The notes beneath the pieces were generated by a model that saw only the letters and a program-made list of their open reading frames with translations, was not told where the DNA came from and made no database searches. Below, one piece after another: positions 1 through 13,065 of a stretch of DNA of 64,000 nt (position 1 is the first letter of the stretch; every line of letters begins with the position of its first letter). This stretch comes from Pterobdella sp. o SKG-2022. Lineage: Eukaryota > Annelida > Clitellata > Hirudinida > Piscicolidae. The stretch is taken from the NCBI GenBank assembly GCA_964035795.1, contig OZ038320.1:24864118-24928117 (forward strand), read 5' to 3'. The position numbers were made by a program, and so were the translations under genes.

Positions 1-548
1 TTTTGATGAGTGAAAAAAATTCTGAGTTTGATTAAATTATATGAACTTAAAACTATTAAAAAAAATACTTACACTGCCTTTAAGAAACTAGATAAAATCT
101 ATTAAGGAGTTTGTATACATTAAATTTCAAATATTTACTTAATGTTGTTGTATTGCATACTTCGGGTTAATTCCATTTAAGCTTCTGAGGCGCAATTATG
201 CATTTAACACAAAAATACACACCCTTACTGATTTAGTTTCACAAGTGAATTTACAATTATTCTTCATGGATATAATTATTCAACATGGAAGAATTAAATA
301 TAGATTATTCAAATGATGAAAACTATCATACACCCACATCTTTCGATTTTTCGATATATTTTACAATCCATTTTTTATTCATTTTTATTTTAAGTTTTTC
401 TTCATCAAATTTTCATTTATTTTCTGTTTACTATTCAAATTATGCTTCTAATATGAATAAAAGATTTTTTCTATATTTTTAATTCCTTCATTTTCATTCA
501 TTTTTTTTTATTGAAGAACCAATATACCATTATCCCCCTCATCTCTAG
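1..548. other. Left-edge non-coding sequence
   Basis: AT-rich sequence with no supportable gene. It ends in a long pyrimidine tract that leads into the AG acceptor of the EGF-like exon at 549, so it is probably intron of that gene. Confidence 0.5.
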
Positions 549-648
549 AAGACACGTCACACCACTTTGACACCTGTAGCAGGGGTGGGTACTGCTTGAA
601 TGGAGGAGTGTGTAGTGAAGTTCCCAAACTCAATATGACTTTGTGCTC
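549..648 (+). CDS. Internal exon encoding part of an EGF-like domain (gene incomplete)
   Basis: A 100-nt open segment lies between a pyrimidine tract plus AG (547-548) and a good donor, GTAAGA, at 649. Read in phase 1 it gives DTSHHFDTCSRGGYCLNGGV followed by CSEVPKLNMTLC. The spacing C-x5-C-x5-C-x10-C and the motif YCLNGG are typical of the first four cysteines of an EGF module, usually found in secreted or membrane ligands and receptors. A possible continuation after an AG at about 1872 would read SSPSGRFC, which supplies a final cysteine but not the usual C-x-C. No other exon of this gene was found before the N gap. The protein cannot be named. It could also be an isolated or decayed exon. 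Confidence 0.45.
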
Positions 649-1231
649 GTAAGATGGCGCTTTCAACTATTATTATTTTTATTATTATTATTGTAACTAA
701 TGTTATTATTTTTAAATTAATATTTTAGCTAATAAAGTTAATAATTAGTAGTTTGTTTCCAATAGAATCATTCATAAATTCACAACCTTTTTGAAACTTA
801 AACGATGGTTCTGACGGAAATTTTTGAAATTCGTCAAGATGCCAAAAAGGATTTGAGGGCAAAAGGTGTGAAGAAAAAGTGACTGAACAAAAAAGTTATT
901 TTTTTATATTATTTCTATTATTTTTTACAATATTATTTCTTTAATTTTTTCTATTTGATTTTATCCTATTTATTTAATTTTTTCTAACGTTTTGTATTAT
1001 AAATATTATTAGTTTTATAAGTTTATCTACACTTTTAGAGAAGAAAAGTAACGCATTGGATTGAACTAATTAAAAATTTATGTCTCAGTACTATGATACT
1101 AACAAAAAAGATTTAAAAATAACGAAAAATGATATTAATTGAATAAATTTCAAATGAATTACTTAATTTAATCGTATTAAAGTTCTAAACTAAAGTAACA
1201 AAGTTTAAATATTAAAGTGTCATGAATGATT

Positions 1232-1566
1232 TAGGGTTTTTCAATTCAATTCAAAATCTTTGCAATTGCCTGCCAAATCTTTGCAATTGACTTTCAAATC
1301 TTTGCATTTGCGCACCAAATCATTGCATTTGCTTACAAAATTTTTGCAATTGGTTACCAAATTTAAAAAAAAAAATTAATTAAAAATAAATTAAGTTTGA
1401 TTATTCAAAAAATAAACGAAATTTTGTAAAATTTTATTTTTCAAGTTCAAAATAAATTTTTTAAATTGAAATGAAAAAACCGAAAAAAAATTTTTTTTGA
1501 GGTATCTTGAGCTTCTCTCTGAAAAGTACCAAGTACCGTGCTCTTGAATTGAATTGAAAAACCCTA
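1232..1566. mobile_element. TA-flanked terminal-inverted-repeat element (MITE-like)
   Basis: Perfect 21-bp inverted repeats, beginning GGGTTTTTCAATTC, lie at 1234-1254 and 1544-1564. Each is bordered outside by TA (1232-1233 and 1565-1566). This is the usual target duplication of Tc1/mariner-type elements. The roughly 330-bp body has no reading frame and carries a short tandem array, so this is a non-autonomous element. Confidence 0.75.
1252..1371 (+). repeat. Imperfect tandem array, about 27-bp unit
   Basis: About five degenerate copies of a unit built on AAATCTTTGCAATTG, followed by a variable part such as CCTGCC or ACTTTC. The array lies inside the TIR element next to its left terminal repeat. 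No spacer or repeat structure suggests CRISPR. Confidence 0.7.
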
Positions 1567-3721
1567 TATCAATGTGTTCAAGAAATACCTTAATAAATTA
1601 AAAATTAGCTTATACAATTTATTAAATGTGCAATAGTTAAATTTCCTTTTTTGCAAAGAAAATTTTGATAAAAATGTTGTAATAACATTATTTTATTATA
1701 GGGCTGTTAGTTGTTACAGTATTAAAAACTTTACCACTGTCAAAAAAACGATCTATCTTTCAAATTTTCAAAATAACTATCATAAATTCAACTTTTAAAT
1801 AACATTTTTATTAAAATAAATTCCAATACTAATTAATGGAATGCTTAATTAAATATCTTTGATTAATTCCAGATCTCCTAGTGGGAGATTCTGCGTAATG
1901 GGAGGATCGTTGCATAAATCTCTATAATGAATCTTTATTAGTGCTTCATTTACTCCTGTACATAGCCAAAAATAGAATTACATGTATGAATACGTGGCAA
2001 TTATTGGATTTAATTGTTGCGTTAAACGCTGACACTCAAATATTTATAATCTGATTCTCACGTTGTCTATACCATTGAGGATTGGGTTACCTTCTTGCTT
2101 GTATCTTCATCTTCTTGTCATTGTGCCATTATTAATATTTTTGTGTATTATTTCGTCAATTTCTGTGTTATTACTTTTCATTATTGAAACATATCTTTAT
2201 ATCTCTATGTAGTTTTTTAGAGACACCTTGAATTTACTTGCAAATAAAAAAAATTGTCAAATATGTCTATGTATGTATTTATGACTCCTGGTCTATGTCT
2301 CATTGAATAACTCTCTAAAATTAAATGTCTATGTACTAACAACATTATCTACTTATATTACAAAAAGCTTCGTCTAGGTTTGTCGATGAAAGTTGTGTTG
2401 TTTCAATTTCATCTGTTTGTCTATGTCATCTTCCTAGAGGTTGAGACTCATTTGTGGCTATAACTTTAAGTGGTCTCCTCTGATTTCCATATTATTTTGT
2501 TATAATACTTCAATTTTTAAGTTTGATTTTCAACTTTGAACTTTTATAAATTATTTTCTGCTTTATTTTTTGATATTGTTTTGTTTTTTATTGTGCTGGT
2601 TTGAAACTTGCAATCGTGTACATGTCCTTAGATTTTAAAGCCAAAAACTTTTCATACAATCTTTTCAACGTTTTATCAAAATTTTAAAAATCTGATTTCA
2701 TTTTAAATTTCAAATTTTATTAAAAAATTAAGAATAGAAACTGAAATTTAAAATACAAGATACTTACGATGTCTCTGAAAGAATACTGAGTTCATTCTGA
2801 ATATTATTGATGGAACGGTACTGAAGACTAATTGCTTTCAAGTGATAAGTCTACGCACCATCCTTTAAAAATGATAACAAAAAAAAGAATGGTATAAGTT
2901 ATGAGAATAATAAGAGAAAATAATAATAGAACTAATAAAAATGGTGAGATAAGCAATAATAAAAAGAATAGAAATAATAATAATAATGAAAGAACCAATA
3001 CGATAAAAAATCATGAAAAAATAGAAATAAGAACAAAAAAAGAAATAATAATATAAAAGAATAATAGAAATAGAAGTAATATTACAAAGTTTTTGGTGTA
3101 TCCTTCAACCATAAGAGAATGATTCGACTTCAATCAAACCTCATCCTTCCATTCCAAGCTTACAATGGGAACTTTTTTATCAATACATTTCAAATTATTG
3201 TGTATACTTTTAATTAATTTTGCCTATAATTTTTCCGTACTATGTTCACGTTAAATTGTAATGGCTGCTGAAAGTCACAGATTTCAATGCATTTTAGCAA
3301 TGGTGTTTACTAAATAAATCTTAAATTTAATCGAGTTGTTTATGAATGTGGGTTAGGAAACAAGGACTGGAACTTTTATTTAGAAGACTCTAATGATTTA
3401 TAAAGTTCGATAACACATCGAGTTTGCAATTACCTAGGTGGTAGACATAGGAGAAAGCGCGAAAAATTTTTTTAATGAATCATCCAAAAAAATTCGCTCA
3501 ATATAATTTGTCTTACTATATTTTAATTTTTCATTCTGGTGAGAGTTATTATTTTTTTCTGGATATAAACATTTCATCTTGTCGAAATTAACTCTACTTG
3601 CTTTTCAAATGGTTTGTAGTTCAATTTAATGTTTATGTCAAATTTATACAATAACCAAAAACTAGAAAAAAAAAGTGTTGAAATCTTCAAGTATTCAGGT
3701 CATCAATTTAGAATTTTGAAG

Positions 3722-3921
3722 NNNNNNNNNNNNNNNNNNNNNNNNNNNNNNNNNNNNNNNNNNNNNNNNNNNNNNNNNNNNNNNNNNNNNNNNNNNNNNN
3801 NNNNNNNNNNNNNNNNNNNNNNNNNNNNNNNNNNNNNNNNNNNNNNNNNNNNNNNNNNNNNNNNNNNNNNNNNNNNNNNNNNNNNNNNNNNNNNNNNNNN
3901 NNNNNNNNNNNNNNNNNNNNN
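3722..3921. other. Assembly gap (200 N)
   Basis: Exactly 200 unknown bases. The sequence immediately before the gap ends in ATTTTGAAG and the sequence after it begins with the same nine bases, so the true gap may be short, absent or negative. Confidence 0.98.
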
Positions 3922-4947
3922 ATTTTGAAGATATTTAACATTCGCAAAAGAAGTAATAATTCATATATAAATACAGATTAATGAATACATGAAGAATAAT
4001 GTTTCCTATTTAAACATAAAGCAGTATATCTTGAAACATTAGTGATCTTGTTTTGCAGAAGCTTTCATAACTAAATGAAAGAGTTTTAAAGATTTTAAAT
4101 GAAATGGAGTCTGAATTGAATAGAAATCTTTTAGGAAACAAAAAAAGTATATAAGCGAGATTAATAATTTTTGAAAAACAAAATTCTCCATATGAAACCT
4201 CAGATGAAAATTTGAAAGTAAAAATAGAAAGCATTTATTTATAATAAATTACCTGACAATAAACCACATTTCAAGCTTTTGAAAATTTTATTTGATTTTT
4301 TATCAAAACAATTGAAAACTGTCGGAATGTTTCAATTATATTAAATAAAGCTTTTCTAATCACTAGGGAAATTTTTAGCGAAATTACATTTCATCTCTTC
4401 TTCAATTTTGATAAAACTTTTAATATTCATTTTTTTGTTGTAACTATTTTTTAAATTTTATTTCTCATTAAATAAAGTATGGAATTGGCAAAATAGAATT
4501 ATTTACAATTAAAAAAATTATTGAAAATTTTAACTGGAGCTCGATTTGTGAAAATCTCTGATATTTCAGTCTAGTTCAAAAAAGTATTTCATCTTGAAGA
4601 ATTTATTTAAATCTCGAAAAATGATGACTAAAATATATTTTCTCAATGCAGTCATACGTTATCTTATTAAAAAGTGCAATAAACACTAGTTTTTGAATCA
4701 AAAATTAATTTTAAAGATTTTTTTTTTCATAAAAACAAAGTTTTTTTTTCATTTGTATAATTAAGAAACAAAAGAAAATACTTGTCTTTATTTCCTCGGT
4801 GTATCGTTTTAAAAATTTATTGTATTCAAAAAGATAAAGCTGTTTTTTCAATTGTATATTGAAAACTAAATAAAAATTAATTTAGACTAAAAGTGGAGTA
4901 TTATAATGATTTATGTCTTCCAATCGCACCTAGCGTAATGATCTATC

Positions 4948-7900
4948 ATGGCGTCCAAAACTTTCATATCTCTTCCTAGAATCGCCTTGGGTTTTCAAAA
5001 AAATAACTACACTTTTTCTCAATTGGTTACATTTAGTAGAGGCATTAAGGTATGGTTACTTTTTAAATATATCTTTTGGAAACCCTTATGTCCTTAATTT
5101 CAGACAACCAAAGTGTCTTTTTTAAAACAAACTCCCGTATCTGGAGTTCATTTTTTGGCTACAACGCTCAATCAAGAAGGAAGTAAGTTTCTAGAATCTT
5201 CACCATTTTAAACAGATTTTAGTATAATTTAGTAACCAGGAAATGAAATTTGACAAGCTTTATTTCATACTTCAAAATTTTTTTTACCTACAGGTATCGA
5301 CATCAAATATGGACAAGGTTTAGTTAAGCTTTCGATACAGTTGCCTTCTCGAAAAGAAAAATGCCAGTTTTTATTAAAATCAACCACCAACACACTCTTC
5401 AACTTGATTCATGACTTGAAACTTGAAGATAAGGGTATAGACAGAGTTGTGGCTTTTAATTTAGGTGAGTAAAAAATTCAATAATAATATTTTTCATATT
5501 TTATTAATGTTATACTCTCAGTTAAAAGTTTAATTAAACTAATAAAAAATAAAATTCATTAAGCTTTTTGAAAAATTAATTGATTGAAATAAATTTTTTT
5601 TAATTCTTTGGGCCAAATATCAAAATAAAAACCATTTAAAGAGTTTATTTTATTCCACAAAGCTTTTCATAAGATTAACTTACATTATCCTGTAGAGGTA
5701 TAAAAAATTATATTTGTACCTCCACTTCATATTGTAAGTTCATCTTACAAAAAGCTTTGTGGAATCAAATAAGTTACTATATAATTAAATGAAAAATAAA
5801 TTCTAGAGAAAGAAAGACTGGCTCGGAGTACTCCATTATACCTTGTTCTGCAGAATGACTTTTACCTCTACATCAATGACATTAAATACTACTGCAAAGC
5901 TCCTCTTACAGGTTATTGACTTTACTAATTAGCACTAACAATCTATTATAATTTGAATAATGCCAGATTACATCAAACCAAGCAACTGAGGCATGTAATT
6001 AGGTGTAATCTACTTTTTAAAATTTATTATAAGTAACAAGGTTTAAATATATAAGATTTAAAAGTTTTTTTCAAATATGTAGTTTATTTAGGAGAGTTTA
6101 TTTATTTTTTTTATTTTTTTATTATTTATTTCTTTTTTTGCCCAACCCTTGGTAAAGGAATACAGGCTATAAAAAGGATTTGATTGATTGATTGGTACAT
6201 AAATATACATATTAAATCAAATATCTCAAAAATAAAGTTTCAAAGTTATCAGTTCATACCATCATAATAATACTAATAATATTATCTTAAAAGTGATGTT
6301 ATTATTTTTTCATTAAATCGTTCATTGTATTGTATATAATTCTTTAACATTAAATTGATACATTGGTCATCAAAATCTCCATAATATGGTCTTTTCAGTC
6401 ATTTTAACCTTTTCAAAATGGCACTTTCATGATGGTAAGGAAAATAAGTTATCAGAAAAGTGTGAAATAACCAATATAAACAATGGAATCTTAAATTTTC
6501 TTTGCTTCATAGATAAGCATTTAACCTTTGATATTTGTTTAACCTTTGTTATATAATTAGTTGTAATTAGCTATTCGTGGCATTATTTTTACAGTTATAA
6601 AAAGGAACATGCAGTTTTTCTCTATTAGTCATACAAAAATTGACTTCAATATTGTTGCCACTCATTAGATTTTTTTGTATCAGAAGGATTTCAGAACCTT
6701 TATCAACTATTGCCAAAACGACTTCAGCATAAAAATTAACATAGTTCAATGCATTATAATCTTTTACTAACTTACCAGATTTTTATTGAAGGAAATAAGA
6801 ATCTATACATTTCTTTTATTTTAAGTAGGTCCCCAAATGTCCCACTTTCACTTTACCGTGATGAGCGATGTTAACAGCTTAGTGTACAACTACGCCATTG
6901 GGAAGTTTTGCTTTTTAATGGCACGACTTAATGAGTACACGTCTAATATAAGCAGTGAATGTTTTGGCCCGGTTTACAATTGGCGATGGTGAAGATTGTC
7001 TGGAAGATCTGTTCATAAAATACTTTCCAAATAAATAAAGATTTATTTAATAAAATCTTTTGTTGTCTTCATTGACCCAAGTTTTTTTACTAAATTTCTT
7101 ACTGAGATCTACATGTATGAAATCATTCCATCTTTTATTTGACCTTTTTTAAGCGCTTCTATCTGTCTTCTGTGTTCACCAATTTGCAAGTTTCAATAAA
7201 GAAGAGATGTAAGGATTTTTTGAATAGTTTGGCCCTCTGTAACTTCCTGTGAATATGTGCTCTCAAAAATTTTTTTTCCCCGTTTGAAAATCAATACATT
7301 TTTCTGGCAAACACTTCACTGATTAGATATAACAGCGAAATTTCACGATAATTCATAAATATTCTTATTAGTTTTTTGTGAGTTTTGAATATTATGAATC
7401 TAAAATGAATATTGTTGCTTGTTGAGACTGATTTTGTCGAAAGTGGCTCGCAAGTACAGCTTTATTTGTTGCAACCAAGAACAGAGCATGCTAGGCCGTT
7501 TGATACCAAACTACTAAACCTACACACAGAATTTTTGTCGCCAAAGCAACAAGACGACCTGTCGAACGTCAAGAATGCCATATCACACTTGTACAACAAC
7601 CTCAACGTTGAACAACACCTTCTAGCCAAAGAGCAGTTCCTTGTGAAAAAACTCAAAAGTTTTCAACGAGAAATCGGCCCTTATGAAATTGTGTGTATTG
7701 TTATTGTTACTATTGAATTAATTATGCAAACTAACAAGGAAGAAGTTTCATTATTAACACTCCATAATTTTTATGCATCAGCTTGTTACTAGTATATACA
7801 AACACCGCCAGTTAAGAAAGAACATAGAACAGAATGCCCATAGGAGTTCAAGAAACCTTACATGGTTTGGCATATCCTACATGGCCATGCAGTTTGGCTT

Positions 7901-9936
7901 CCTTGCTCGGTCTGTTGCCTCCTCAATACTTTGATACTACAATTTTTACTACTATTACTTTTTATACTGTTACTACTACTTCTTTTACTGTAACTACTAC
8001 TACTACTACTACTCTTACCATTACTGTAACTTATTCATGAAAAAATTATGTTAGAGCTTCGTAATAACATTTTGCTATCATATTAACTACTTTGGTTAGT
8101 TTCAAGTTCACTGAGTTTTAGTATTTTTATGAAATAGTTTCACTAACATAATATCAATAATAAGAAAAATTGATCATTTAGAATCATTTTCAATCCATAG
8201 CTAAGTCTATAGAATTTTTTTCACATTAATAAAATTATTCTTGTGTTATTAAAGTCTAACGTGGTTTGAGTACTCGTGGGATATAATGGAGCCTGTGACG
8301 TTTTATGTGGGTTACGTCAATGCCATTGCTTTCTTCATCTACTACATCCTCACCAAACAAGTCAGTGTTTTATTGCTTATGGGGTGGTTGAGACGCTGTA
8401 TGTGCCTCAGTTACTTTTCTTGCATTATATAAATAGGCATTATTATTTTTTTATATTAATAATAATAATATTATTGTTTACAGCTTATAAAATATAGTTT
8501 GTTTAATATCTTTTCTAAGCTATTGCTTCAACTATAAAGATTTTGAGCGCGCACGACTTTTTGATGATCAATATATCATTATCGAGTCAATAAATCAAAT
8601 ATTGTTGTAGTCTGTTTTCTGTTAGTTTATTTCAAGGCTCTTTTAAAAGATATTTCTATTTTTTTCAATGTCAAACTTTTTCAATATCAAGGGATAAGGA
8701 TTTTGAATACTGAAAAGCTTTTAAGACTAAAGATAATTAAAATGCATTTTTTGATTATTTTTTCATTAATTATGTGGAAATACTACATGATATGAAATAT
8801 ATTAAAAAATCTTTTTCAGAAGTGGCATAAAATTTACATTATAATTGCTTACGAACATTGCGCCAAAAATATTTTGAAAAAATAATAAATCTCTGTGGGC
8901 AGGTACGTTTCCGGAAGTTTGTAAAAAACAGTTAGGAAAATAAAAAAGTGAGATGCACAAACACAAAATATTTATTAATCCGAATCAAAAGTTTTTCGTA
9001 ATTCTAACTAAAATTATTGAGTGGTATTAATATTCACTTCATAATGTTAGTTAGACTTAGCAAAAGCTTCATGATTCATATTAATGAAATCTCAGTAAAA
9101 TAACCTATTGGTTGAATGCCAGTGTGATTTTTAATACAAACTAATTATCGTTTTGATGCTTTAATGTAATACTATAAAAACTTTGAATTTGAGAACTATT
9201 GCATCAGTATTTTTAGATTTGAATAAAGCAATAGATTCTATTAATCAAAATTTATTTTTATAAAATTTTTCTAAACTAAATTTAAATTATTAACTGCTTG
9301 AAACAGTTCATTTAATAATAATATAAAACAGCTTGTTGGTTTGAATGAATATCATTCTAATGCCAAAACTCATGAGTTTCACTCGAGAAGCTATTCTTGG
9401 AGACCTATATTTTTATATTCAAAAATGGCTTTCCAACAAATGAAAAAAATAAAACGTAAATATATATGCCTGTTAACTAGTCATTTCTTTTTGAAATAAT
9501 TGAAAAATTATAAAAATATGGCTAGTGGGGAGATAAAAACAGGTTTGAGAATAAGTAGTATATATATAAGACTTAAAAAATAGTTTATTATCATGAGACA
9601 TCATTTGTGCTCAGAATGAAAGTAATAAACTCCAATTTTTTGTTACATAATTAAAAAATACGCATTCTAACATAAATATATACATCACTCAGTCGCATTC
9701 ATCCACATACAAACGAATAAACACACGCACATGAAATACTAAACCAGGATTTTGGACTACCAGCAGCCTACACCAGGCAGTTTGCTTTCGCAGTGCACAA
9801 GGGATGTGATCAAAAGCATTTGGACGTAAAGAAGTACAACGAGTTGAAGGATAACATTAATGAACTGGAGTATGACTTAAAGAGACTGCGGGACCCCTTG
9901 CAGATGAGCCTCCCCTTGCAGCTGCAGCGATTATAA
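4948..9936 (+). CDS. MCU: Mitochondrial calcium uniporter pore subunit (MCU), 8 exons, complete
   Basis: Pore-forming subunit of the inner-membrane Ca2+ channel. Exons: 4948-5049, 5104-5182, 5294-5464, 5807-5911, 7455-7690, 7833-7909, 8255-8360, 9748-9936. They total 1065 nt (354 aa plus stop) and all junctions keep phase. The N-terminus ([20 protein letters not shown]...) is basic and Ser-rich, like a transit peptide. The matrix N-terminal domain follows ([15 protein letters not shown], then [14 protein letters not shown]), then a coiled coil ([20 protein letters not shown]), TM1 ([16 protein letters not shown]), the DIME selectivity motif ([10 protein letters not shown]) and TM2. The C-terminal helix ends [19 protein letters not shown]. 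Length matches vertebrate MCU (about 350 aa). The acceptor of exon 5 (AG before 7455) was chosen because it alone fits phase; its first 20 or so residues are not matched in vertebrate MCU. The MCUb paralogue is possible but less likely. Confidence 0.93.
5647..5774. repeat. Foldback (palindromic) element in MCU intron 3
   Basis: Inverted arms: left TTATTCCACAAAGCTTTTCA..., right ...AAAGCTTTGTGGAATCAAA. They share the core CTTAC/GTAAG-rich stretch with the palindromes at 27090-27200 and 41445-41576. No coding potential. Confidence 0.7.
9180..9420 (+). pseudogene. Decayed LINE reverse-transcriptase fragment in MCU intron 7
   Basis: One frame reads [20 protein letters not shown], recognisable as the conserved RT block usually written A-V-F-L-D-L-S-K-A-F-D-x-V-x-H of CR1/L2-type LINEs. 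A stop follows, and later residues (SNAKTHEF...SW) only loosely resemble the next RT block. An old dead insertion. Confidence 0.5.
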
Positions 9937-12900
9937 CACTCGTAACTGCTCCTGTAACATTTTAGTGCTTTTGTAACCTTTGTTTTTCTTCTCCTAACCT
10001 TTGTTTATTTCTGTTATAATCTTAGTTATTTCTATTATAGTCTTTGTTTTTTTTGCTGATTTTTTCAACGGAAAAATATAATAATTATTTCTACAGCACA
10101 AAGTTCATTATTATCTTATATTAGTCTTGTCGACAGCTTTTGGGTATTTCAGTAAATTTTACTTACTTAGTAAATATTTTATTATGACTTCTTCAATAAT
10201 AATAATAATAATACTATGTCAACCTTTTACTTCAATACTACTACTATTAATAATAAGGATAATAATAAAAGTAATAATATCAATACTCATCAACTTTTCG
10301 ATTTACAGTTTTTTTAAATATTATTATTATTACATGAATCTTTTATAACGATATTACTGATATATTCATTTTTTTACTTTGTTTTTTTTCATTATATAAA
10401 AATGTAAAAACCTTTTTCAAAACCATTATGTTGATAATAAATATAAGAATACAAGCAAAAATAATGCTTTTTACCTTATCATCTTTTGCTAAGCTTCCTT
10501 ATAATCATCATTATCAAAAAGATAATGATCTTAATAATAATAATAATAATAATGAAAACAAAATAAACAACAAAGCTTCTACCTTTTTCAACGCTGATGG
10601 CACAACTTTAAGATCTATTTTGTTTTATTTGCAGTTGTGAGTGCTTCATGGATTGCGTATGTCATAGTTTGCTTTTATTCAGTGCTTTTTATAAACAATG
10701 TTCGTCATTTTAAATACATTTTTATTTAAATGATTGTTTAATATAGAGCTAACGTGGTAGGCACCACCATGATCATTTTAGGAAGTTATTTTCGCGCGCT
10801 AGAAAAATTTACACAATCTAATTTTGTACTTTCATAGTTCTTTTTTTAATCTTTTGATACGTATGGCGTCTGAAAGTTTATGATTATTGTCGATACATAA
10901 ATGTCTGTAGTATGTATACTTTTTTTTGGGCTACTCAAATTATCCATAAACTTAATTAGGTTTTTATGAATTTTAAAATTATATTATTTTTCAAAAATTG
11001 TTTCATTAGTCTTTAAATCAAACATCGCGATTTTCTTTCTTGCCTTCTTGGTGTCTCAGATTTTTAATTATTTTTTCATGTCTGTGTGTTCTTTATTACA
11101 AACGCAGATGTGTGTGGTGAACTTATTGAAGTGATTAGCAGCATCGATACTCTTTTATTTTTGTCATGTAGGCTTTATTGATTGTTAAGGCTTGTTTGGT
11201 GGGTTTAATAGAATACTTTAAAAAATTTTTTTCAATAACATGTTATATCTTAAAGAAAGTTAATAACTATTGACTTTTTCACTCATTCAGCAATAGTGTA
11301 TTGCATTTTTCACGATCATAGTGAAAATGGATTTTCGGATCGTAAATTTTATTCTTTCGAAATACTTTTTAAATGTAGTTATCTTTTGATATTCATTATT
11401 GCACTTACGAGAATTTTTTATTGCATGACTGATTGTGAGCAATTCATTTAAGGATTTCGTAAGCCCAATGGCCAAATGAGATTTATCAAAATGTTAGTAG
11501 TTAAACCGCGTTACCTCCACCACCAATTTATAGCAAACCACGTATGTGTTTAATATTGCCGCCATTTATTCCAAACTCGTGCCACGATGAACAACCTTTG
11601 CCTTCAATCTTCAGTAATAAGACCCAGTCCAAATATTTATTCAAAACTCTTCTGATATTCCTCACTCAACTGATCTTCAACGTATTTCGTGTTTACGTTA
11701 TTAGAAAGAACTTATATGTAAGGGAAATGAACATTCGTTGTTATGGGTGCAGTGACGTAGAGCTTGAAACATTATGGGCATGCGGCTTGTACATATTAGC
11801 TTGGATGATGGCTCAATCACGCTTTTAATCATCACATTTGCTCTTGAAATTACTCTTTATTCAATAAAAGTTTGATCCTTTTAAGTCGACGCTAATACAT
11901 AGTTAGTATAAATGAACTAAAAGTATATCGAATGAAGCATATGAAACGGTCTCACAGCTGTTATCAAAATATCGAGAAAAAATTTTTATAATAAATTTAT
12001 TGTCCAACAGATGTTAGTTGGCAAATAATATTAACTACGAAAACTTAAAATACCGATAATCATGAACGGTGGTAATAAGGAGGGTTAGATACGTTTTCAA
12101 CTTTTCCAAATCTAATGCAACTAAGTAGAATACATAATGTGAGTTATAAAAAAAATTACATACAGTGCTCAAAAAAACCAACACACCGAGAAGTTGAAGT
12201 TAGTTTAGAATTGCTCCAACCACTGTGGAAAGTTTTAACGGTCAACAACTAATCCAGGTTTAAAAAATCCCATGGACAATAACACAAAAATTTAATATAA
12301 TGAAAAATTGAACGCACGCTAAAGTTGAGCGGAATTCAGACGTATATTAAAGTTGAATTTAGATGAATACCTCAAGAAAAAGCCATAATGTTATGGATGA
12401 AAATCACTTTGGTCAGACTCTTATCGTTAGAAATGAAAGAATTAGACACAAGGTGGAGAAAATAATATAAAAAAACATAGGCCAAAATGGAATTCTCATT
12501 CTGAACAGAATTTAACTTTCATTATAACCACCATGAAGATATTTGTTAAAAATTAACTTCATGAAAACTGGAAATTGTTAGCGAACTCGATACTGATAGT
12601 TAAAAATTGATGCCAAAACTGAGAACGTAATTACTCAATGAATCTCGAAGAAAAAACTACACAATTTTTGAAAATCTTAAAACTAAAAAGTTCACAGCAA
12701 CAATCTCAAAACTATTAGAACATGATGTTGAATGAAAATTGGGAAATCCTAGTGAAAAACTAGACATGAAGTATATAAAGAAAATTCATTGTGGGATTTC
12801 CATAAATAGTGTTCTAGTATTAGCTTTGTATATAAATGATCTACATTACCGTTTAATAATAATTATAATATAAAATAGGAAAAAAAAAGAATATTAAAAT

Positions 12901-13010
12901 TATTATTGCTACTAATTCTACTACATCTAATAATAATAAAAACAATAATATCAGTGATAGTAATAAAAAAACAACTACTACTACTACAACTACTACTTCT
13001 ACTACTACCA

Positions 13011-13065
<55 letters not shown>

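Larger units (their letters stand above)
649..4947. other. Long AT-rich stretch with no firm gene
   Basis: Apart from the TIR element at 1232-1566, the assembly gap at 3722-3921 and a possible EGF tail near 1873, I see only low-complexity A/T sequence. ATAATA-rich runs lie near 2880-3080. Confidence 0.5.

Noticed and set aside
1252..1371. Regularly spaced repeats resembling a CRISPR array
   Set aside because: Units are degenerate and lack unique spacers. They lie inside a TIR element in an animal genome.
3629..3947. Open frames on both strands across the N block
   Set aside because: They exist only because unknown bases contain no stop codons.
11544..11828. 94-codon + strand frame as a gene
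   Set aside because: No recognisable motif, no splice-site support, in a region between convergent genes. Not distinguishable from chance.
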